From Acidimicrobiaceae bacterium (GTDB taxonomy: Bacteria; Actinomycetota; Acidimicrobiia; Acidimicrobiales; Salinilacustritrichaceae): DNA of 11,458 nucleotides. Shown here in pieces: positions 7,534 through 11,458 of the stretch. The notes beneath the pieces are model-generated. The model was not told where the DNA came from, made no database searches, and was given only the letters and a program-made list of their open reading frames with translations. The DNA lies in contig DMTU01000038.1 of assembly GCA_003476595.1 (NCBI GenBank), positions 12,093-23,550 of the forward strand, given 5' to 3'. The translations under genes and the position numbers were made by a program. Within the stretch, counting starts at the first letter, position 1. The number at the start of each line of letters is the position of its first letter.

Positions 7534-8865
7534 TCAGACCAGCGGGGCCTCGATGGTCGTCCAGTGATCGACGTCGGTCCGGCCGAAGTCCATCACCTTC
7601 GCAACGCTCCCGACCTTGCGGTATCCGAAGTGCTTCTCGTACCACTCGATCGTCTCGGGACGATCAGCGTTGGTGACGACGGCGACCGCTCCTGCATCTC
7701 GCATCATCCCCATCCGCAGCTCCTGCAGCGCTCGACCGATTCCCAGCGACCGGACGCTCGGCAGAACGGTGAGCAGCGTCGTCTTGCCGAGGAGCTTCCC
7801 GTCCCGCTCGAAGAGGTCCCAGCCTGCGACGCCCACGATCTCGTCGTCGACCTCGGCCACGTACCACCATCCGGCGTCCACGTCGTGCATCTCCGCAGAC
7901 GGGATGTGATGCATGTTCGACGTCTCGAGGACACGGAGCATGGCGTGGCGGTCCCGAGGCACCACCGCAGGCCGGAGCCGGAACGGCGGCGGCGCCGCCG
8001 CCTGCAGACCCAGCCGCTCCCGCACCTCGGCAGGCGTCGCGAGCCGCCGCCCGGCGATCGACGCGACGGCCCCGATGCGAGCCACGAGCGCAGGGTTCGT
8101 GGCCGGCGAGCGACTCTCGTAGTCCAAGTAGGGATTGTCCTCGACACCGGTGCGGACGTGACCCCCCATGTGGACGGCGAGCGCATTGACCGGGAGCTGG
8201 AACCCTCCGAGACCGGCCGCGGCCCAGGTCGAGCCGTCGGGCAGCGCGTTGACCAGGTGCACGAGGGCCTCCGCGGTGGCCGGAGCCGTGTTCACCGAGC
8301 CGAGCAGGATGTTCACGTAGAGCGGATCCTCGAGGACCCCTCGCTGGATCAGGTGCTGGGCGAGGTACGCCATGCCCGAGTCGAAGACCTCGAGCTCGGG
8401 CTTGATGCCCACGCTCGTCATCTCCTTCGCCAGGCGCTCGACCATCTCGATGGAGTTCACACTGGGACCCGTGGCGAAGTTCATGGAGCCGAGCGTGAGG
8501 CTGGCCATGTCCGGCTTCGCTGCACCCTCCAACCGCAGCGCATCCGCGCGCTGCTCGAACTCCGTGGCCTTCCTGCCGCTCGTCGTGACGCAGATCACGA
8601 GATCCGGGCAGCGGTCCCGGATGGCGGGGATGAACTCCTGGAAGACCTCCTTGCGCCACGTCGGCTCGCCGTGCTCGTCACGTGCGTGGAGGTGGACGAT
8701 GGAGGCGCCGGCCTGCCAGCAGAGGAAGGCATCTCCGGCGATCTGCTCGGGGGTGACCGGCACGTGCGGCACCCGGTCCCGCATGGGCACGATGCCTGTG
8801 AGCGCGACGTTGACGATCAGCGGTTCGTACGGCGTCAGGGGGTGCGGCGGATGGGGGGCCCTCAT
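7534..8865 (-). CDS. Fusion of beta-keto acid cleavage enzyme (BKACE, DUF849) and GNAT acyltransferase
   Basis: Residues about 14-290 of this 443-aa protein match the BKACE family. These zinc TIM-barrel enzymes condense a beta-keto acid with acetyl-CoA and split the product to acetoacetate plus a new CoA thioester. The zinc-type signature IVHLHARD (57-63, HLH at 58-60) and the conserved RTGVEDN (238-244, Glu 242) are present, as is the opening VNVALTGIVP. After an Ala/Pro linker (289-294), residues about 295-430 form a GNAT domain with acetyl-CoA motif A at VRSLGIGRALQEL (371-383), then a NADRPETIEWYEKHFGYRKVG segment split here into NADRPETIEW (399-408) and FGYRKVG (413-419). ATG 8865 is chosen because it overlaps the upstream stop as ATGA and lies 7 nt after TAGGGT; the frame is open 66 nt further upstream but that part lies inside the previous gene. 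Last gene of a minus-strand operon. The substrate of either domain is unknown. Confidence 0.87.
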   Translation of the reverse strand: MRAPHPPHPLTPYEPLIVNVALTGIVPMRDRVPHVPVTPEQIAGDAFLCWQAGASIVHLHARDEHGEPTWRKEVFQEFIPAIRDRCPDLVICVTTSGRKATEFEQRADALRLEGAAKPDMASLTLGSMNFATGPSVNSIEMVERLAKEMTSVGIKPELEVFDSGMAYLAQHLIQRGVLEDPLYVNILLGSVNTAPATAEALVHLVNALPDGSTWAAAGLGGFQLPVNALAVHMGGHVRTGVEDNPYLDYESRSPATNPALVARIGAVASIAGRRLATPAEVRERLGLQAAAPPPFRLRPAVVPRDRHAMLRVLETSNMHHIPSAEMHDVDAGWWYVAEVDDEIVGVAGWDLFERDGKLLGKTTLLTVLPSVRSLGIGRALQELRMGMMRDAGAVAVVTNADRPETIEWYEKHFGYRKVGSVAKVMDFGRTDVDHWTTIEAPLV

Positions 8866-10190
8866 CGGCCCGACCCTACGGCACCCGCACCCGGCGCTTG
8901 CCGACGTCGATCCATCGGTTCGACCGCCCACGATCGCAGCTGCTCGAGCTTGCCGGAGGGCGATGCCGGGATCTCGTCGACCGCCTGTAGGGAGACCGGC
9001 ACCCCAGGCAGCGTCGCCTCGTACGACGACCGAACCCGTTCCGCCACCGGCTCCGGCAGCGGCCGGCCGTCCCTCGTCACGTAGGTGAGCACCACGGCAC
9101 CTGAACCATCCTGCTGGAGGCGGTACCGCGCGATACGCGCGGGTTCATCGAGGTGACGGGACAGGTACAGGCGCTGCGGCGCGACCCGACCGCCGGGCAC
9201 GAGGAACCAGTCGTGCACCCGTCCGTCGAGACGAGCCAGAGCCGGGAGCTCCGACCCGCACCGGCACGCACGGTCGGCGAGCGTGGCCCGATCGCCCTGG
9301 CGGTAGCGGATGAGCGGGGTCGCCGGATGCGCCAGACCGGTGACGACCACGTCGCCGGTGCCACCGGGGCCGACCGGCACCCCGGCCGCGTCGACGACCT
9401 CGGTCAGCACGAAGGTGTGGTTCAGGTGGTAGAGGTCCCGCTCGCGGCACTGCCATGCGATGTTCCCGACCTCGATGGATGCGTACGTGTCGAACGGCTC
9501 GCATCCGAAGTGGCGACGCAGATCGGCTCGCATGGCCGGGTCCGTCGTCTCTCCGCCGACGACCACCCACCGCGGCCTGTGGCGCCCGCGCAAGCACTCG
9601 CCGACCTCGACGAGGAGGTGTGGCAGACCGCCGATCAGCTGCGGCCGGGTGTCGGCCACCTCGTCGGCCAGCTCCTGGGGCGAACGGTTGACCGCCGGGC
9701 CACCGGCGCCGACCGAGGAGCGCGCGTTCGCCCGGAACCACATCGAGCTCCGGCGCAGGGGGATCCCGCGGGCGAGGGATGCGGCCCGGGCGTGGGTTCC
9801 CAACCACTGCGCGCTGGTCTGCGACCACTCCAGAGCCAGGTGCTGTCCGGTCGAGCCAGACGACCACAGCGGGACCCGGACGGCGCCACGCTGAGGGCGC
9901 GCCCGTGCATCGGAGCCGGCGTCGAGGAGCACCGACTTGTCCACGATGTCCAGGGTCCGGAACTGCTCCATGGTCACTCGATCGGGGCCGAGCCGGGCGG
10001 GGAGGCGATCCGCCCAGAGCCGCGCAAGACGAGCCTGTTCCAGCACCGCACCGAGCTGTCGTTCGTGGAACGCTTCCAGGTCCGCATCGGACCATCGGCG
10101 GGAGCGATGCACCCAGGCCAGTCGGACGGGCTCCCGCCAGCGGGCGGCACGGGCCTCGTCCCTCGGGTCAGGCCCGGGGTTCCAGCGCAC
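8862..10190 (-). CDS. PaaK/CapK-like adenylate-forming enzyme, middle gene of minus-strand operon
   Basis: This 442-aa protein carries phosphate loop WSSGSTGQ (109-116), YASIEVG (236-242, with the A5 Glu), QCRERDLYHLNH (247-258), YRQGDR (296-301), CRCG (309-312) and PSGK (411-414) with the adenylation lysine. All core ANL signatures are present, so it should make an acyl-adenylate and probably a CoA thioester. The frame extends upstream to 10364, but GTG 10190 is preferred: a GGAGG lies 6 nt before it, and the resulting N-terminus aligns with that of the upstream gene (PVRLAW against PLWLAL). It overlaps the upstream gene by 23 nt and the downstream BKACE-GNAT gene by 4 nt, implying co-translation. 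Coupling to BKACE, which exchanges CoA thioesters and keto acids, suggests linked acyl metabolism, but that is inference. Confidence 0.87.
   Translation of the reverse strand: MRWNPGPDPRDEARAARWREPVRLAWVHRSRRWSDADLEAFHERQLGAVLEQARLARLWADRLPARLGPDRVTMEQFRTLDIVDKSVLLDAGSDARARPQRGAVRVPLWSSGSTGQHLALEWSQTSAQWLGTHARAASLARGIPLRRSSMWFRANARSSVGAGGPAVNRSPQELADEVADTRPQLIGGLPHLLVEVGECLRGRHRPRWVVVGGETTDPAMRADLRRHFGCEPFDTYASIEVGNIAWQCRERDLYHLNHTFVLTEVVDAAGVPVGPGGTGDVVVTGLAHPATPLIRYRQGDRATLADRACRCGSELPALARLDGRVHDWFLVPGGRVAPQRLYLSRHLDEPARIARYRLQQDGSGAVVLTYVTRDGRPLPEPVAERVRSSYEATLPGVPVSLQAVDEIPASPSGKLEQLRSWAVEPMDRRRQAPGAGAVGSGR
8873..8878 (-). promoter_or_regulatory. Possible internal -10 hexamer (TAGGGT) before the BKACE-GNAT gene
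   Basis: On the minus strand TAGGGT ends 7 nt before ATG 8865 and is identical to the hexamer at 6175-6180. It also encodes the Val-Gly-Ser near the C-terminus of the preceding protein. It could give a separate leaderless transcript within the operon, or be a chance match; the ATGA overlap already explains translation. Confidence 0.3.
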
Positions 10191-11451
10191 GCGCAGCCTC
10201 CGAGGTGACCATCGGGAACTTCCCGGACGAGAGTCGAGATATGTGGTCGACGGGCACGACCCGGACGACGATCTCCGGGCCGAGCTCCCGTTGGTAGGCC
10301 TCGCGCACCGACGCAGCGAAGACCTCGTCCCACGCGCCGCGAGGCACGACGGACACCTGCACATCCCCGCCGACGTGCTGGTGCACCCGATAGCGCTCGA
10401 CCGCGCCGGTCATCGCCTCGATGGGGACGAGCAGATCCATCCACAGCCGCTCGGGCGCGATGCGAGCACCGCCGGCACCCACGAGCCAATCCAGCTGGCG
10501 CCCGGCGATGCGCTCGAACGTCGGAAGCCGGTGACCGCATCGACACCGGCGAGTGGACCACGCAGCCAGATCGCCGACCCGGTAGCGGATGTGCGGCAGC
10601 AGCCCGTTCACGAGGTCGGTGACGAGCACGTGACCGAGCACCCCCGGGGGAACCGGTCGGAGCTGGTCGTCCACGAGCTCGACGTACACGAGCTCGTGGT
10701 TGAGGTGGTAGGCGTCCACCTCCCGGCACTGCCAGGCCAGCGGGCCGAACTCGTTCGCTCCGTAGGAGTCGAGGGGCTCGACGCCGAATCCCGCTCGGAG
10801 CTCGGCCCGGGTCGCTGGATCGAGCTGCTCGCCGAAGCAGGTCACCGCCTGGGCTCGGAGCGGCACCTCCAGGTGCCCCGCGATCTCGGCGAGGAGGTGC
10901 GGATAGCCGATCAGGACGTGTGGCTCGAACCGCTCCACCGCGCGGGCCAGCGCCTCCGGCGGCGCGCCAGCGTCGAGCCGCAGCCGGCGGCGGCCCACGA
11001 CCCGAGCGGCCTCGCCTGGGGAGCCGCCGACGCCCATCCTGGCCCGCCGGCGCAGGGGGCGGATGCCCCGGGCCCGGTCCCTGCGCCACAGGCTCGCTCC
11101 CAGGTAGCGACGCAGGACCGGCGGGTGCAGGACAGGCGCGGTGGCGCCGGTCGAACCGCTCGTCGTGGACCGATCGGTGCCAGGCGGCGGCTCCATGGCC
11201 AGGCGCGCCTCGATCGGCACCGCCCGGACCGAAGCAGCGTCCAGCACCTCCACGGCTGCGAGGTCCTCGGGCTCGTGCACGGCCGGAGGTCGGCCCCGAG
11301 GCGAGTAGAGCGGCACGTTGCCGTAGGCATGGCGGATGACCTCGTCGAGGCGCGCGGCATGCCATCGCCGCAACGTCTCTGGCGACCACCGTGCCGATCG
11401 CTCCAGCGCCAGCCAGAGCGGCACGTGGGACGGAACGGAGCGGCCCGTCAT
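10168..11451 (-). CDS. PaaK/CapK-like adenylate-forming enzyme, first visible gene of operon
   Basis: This 427-aa protein has phosphate loop TTSGSTGA (96-103), YGANEFG (230-236), QCREVDAYHLNH (241-252), YRVGDL (290-295, with Leu in place of the usual Arg after GD), CRCG (303-306) and SSGK (408-411) carrying the adenylation lysine. The NVPLYS segment (45-50) matches the IPLYR region of the first gene, so the N-terminus is complete. A region around 125-157 is unusually Arg-rich. ATG 11451 lies 7 nt from the window edge; the leader is not visible, so an earlier start cannot be excluded. Its stop lies inside the next gene's start region (23-nt overlap). Acyl-adenylate formation is expected from the intact motifs; the substrate is unknown. 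Confidence 0.86.
   Translation of the reverse strand: MTGRSVPSHVPLWLALERSARWSPETLRRWHAARLDEVIRHAYGNVPLYSPRGRPPAVHEPEDLAAVEVLDAASVRAVPIEARLAMEPPPGTDRSTTSGSTGATAPVLHPPVLRRYLGASLWRRDRARGIRPLRRRARMGVGGSPGEAARVVGRRRLRLDAGAPPEALARAVERFEPHVLIGYPHLLAEIAGHLEVPLRAQAVTCFGEQLDPATRAELRAGFGVEPLDSYGANEFGPLAWQCREVDAYHLNHELVYVELVDDQLRPVPPGVLGHVLVTDLVNGLLPHIRYRVGDLAAWSTRRCRCGHRLPTFERIAGRQLDWLVGAGGARIAPERLWMDLLVPIEAMTGAVERYRVHQHVGGDVQVSVVPRGAWDEVFAASVREAYQRELGPEIVVRVVPVDHISRLSSGKFPMVTSEAARALEPRA
10197..10201 (-). promoter_or_regulatory. Shine-Dalgarno sequence GGAGG for the middle operon gene
   Basis: On the minus strand GGAGG stands 6 nt before GTG 10190, inside the 3' end of the upstream gene. It fixes the start of the downstream gene about 170 nt inside the longer open frame. 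It contrasts with the SD-less, leaderless-type starts elsewhere in the window. Confidence 0.6.
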
Positions 11452-11458
11452 CGGCGGG

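Noticed and set aside
8866..8931. Upstream extension of the BKACE-GNAT gene
   Set aside because: The 22 extra residues are low-complexity and lie within the preceding gene; ATG 8865 forms a classic ATGA overlap.
7564..9084. Open frame of 506 codons on the plus strand opposite the BKACE-GNAT gene
   Set aside because: No family signature, low-complexity composition, and it spans the ends of two real minus-strand genes.
10191..10364. Upstream extension of the middle operon gene
   Set aside because: It overlaps the upstream gene by nearly 200 nt, has no family similarity, and a GGAGG 6 nt before GTG 10190 marks a better start.

Overview
This 11.5 kb window is very GC-rich, uses many GTG starts, and packs its genes with overlaps and almost no spacers. 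Several genes begin 6-7 nt after a TANNNT hexamer, as expected for leaderless transcription. Together these suggest a high-GC actinobacterium, plausibly Acidimicrobiia; no rRNA or marker gene is present to prove it. I saw no tRNA, rRNA, CRISPR, insertion sequence or strong hairpin terminator.

The window is dominated by adenylate-forming enzymes of the PaaK/CapK (phenylacetate-CoA ligase-like) branch of the ANL superfamily. There are five intact genes and one broken one. From the left: a 438-aa PaaK-like gene (46-1362, +) runs with overlap into a divergent 522-aa relative (1355-2923, +). A tandem paralogue of the second gene follows (2958-4474, +), broken by three single-base frame changes and an internal deletion. 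Converging on its 3' end is a 578-aa fusion of a family 2 glycosyltransferase and a SAM-dependent methyltransferase (4432-6168, -). A fourth adenylate-forming gene diverges from it (6214-7527, +) across a 45-bp gap holding two back-to-back promoters.

The right side is one minus-strand operon. A PaaK-like gene (10168-11451) overlaps another (8862-10190), which is coupled by an ATGA overlap to a fusion of a beta-keto acid cleavage enzyme (BKACE, formerly DUF849) and a GNAT acyltransferase (7534-8865).

Inference: the region is an accessory acyl-activation and glycan-modification island. PaaK/CapK-like enzymes would activate different carboxylic acids, the BKACE-GNAT protein would make or use acyl-CoA thioesters, and the membrane-associated glycosyltransferase-methyltransferase would build or cap a glycan or lipid-linked sugar. 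No substrate can be read from the sequence, and the window may be only part of a larger cluster.
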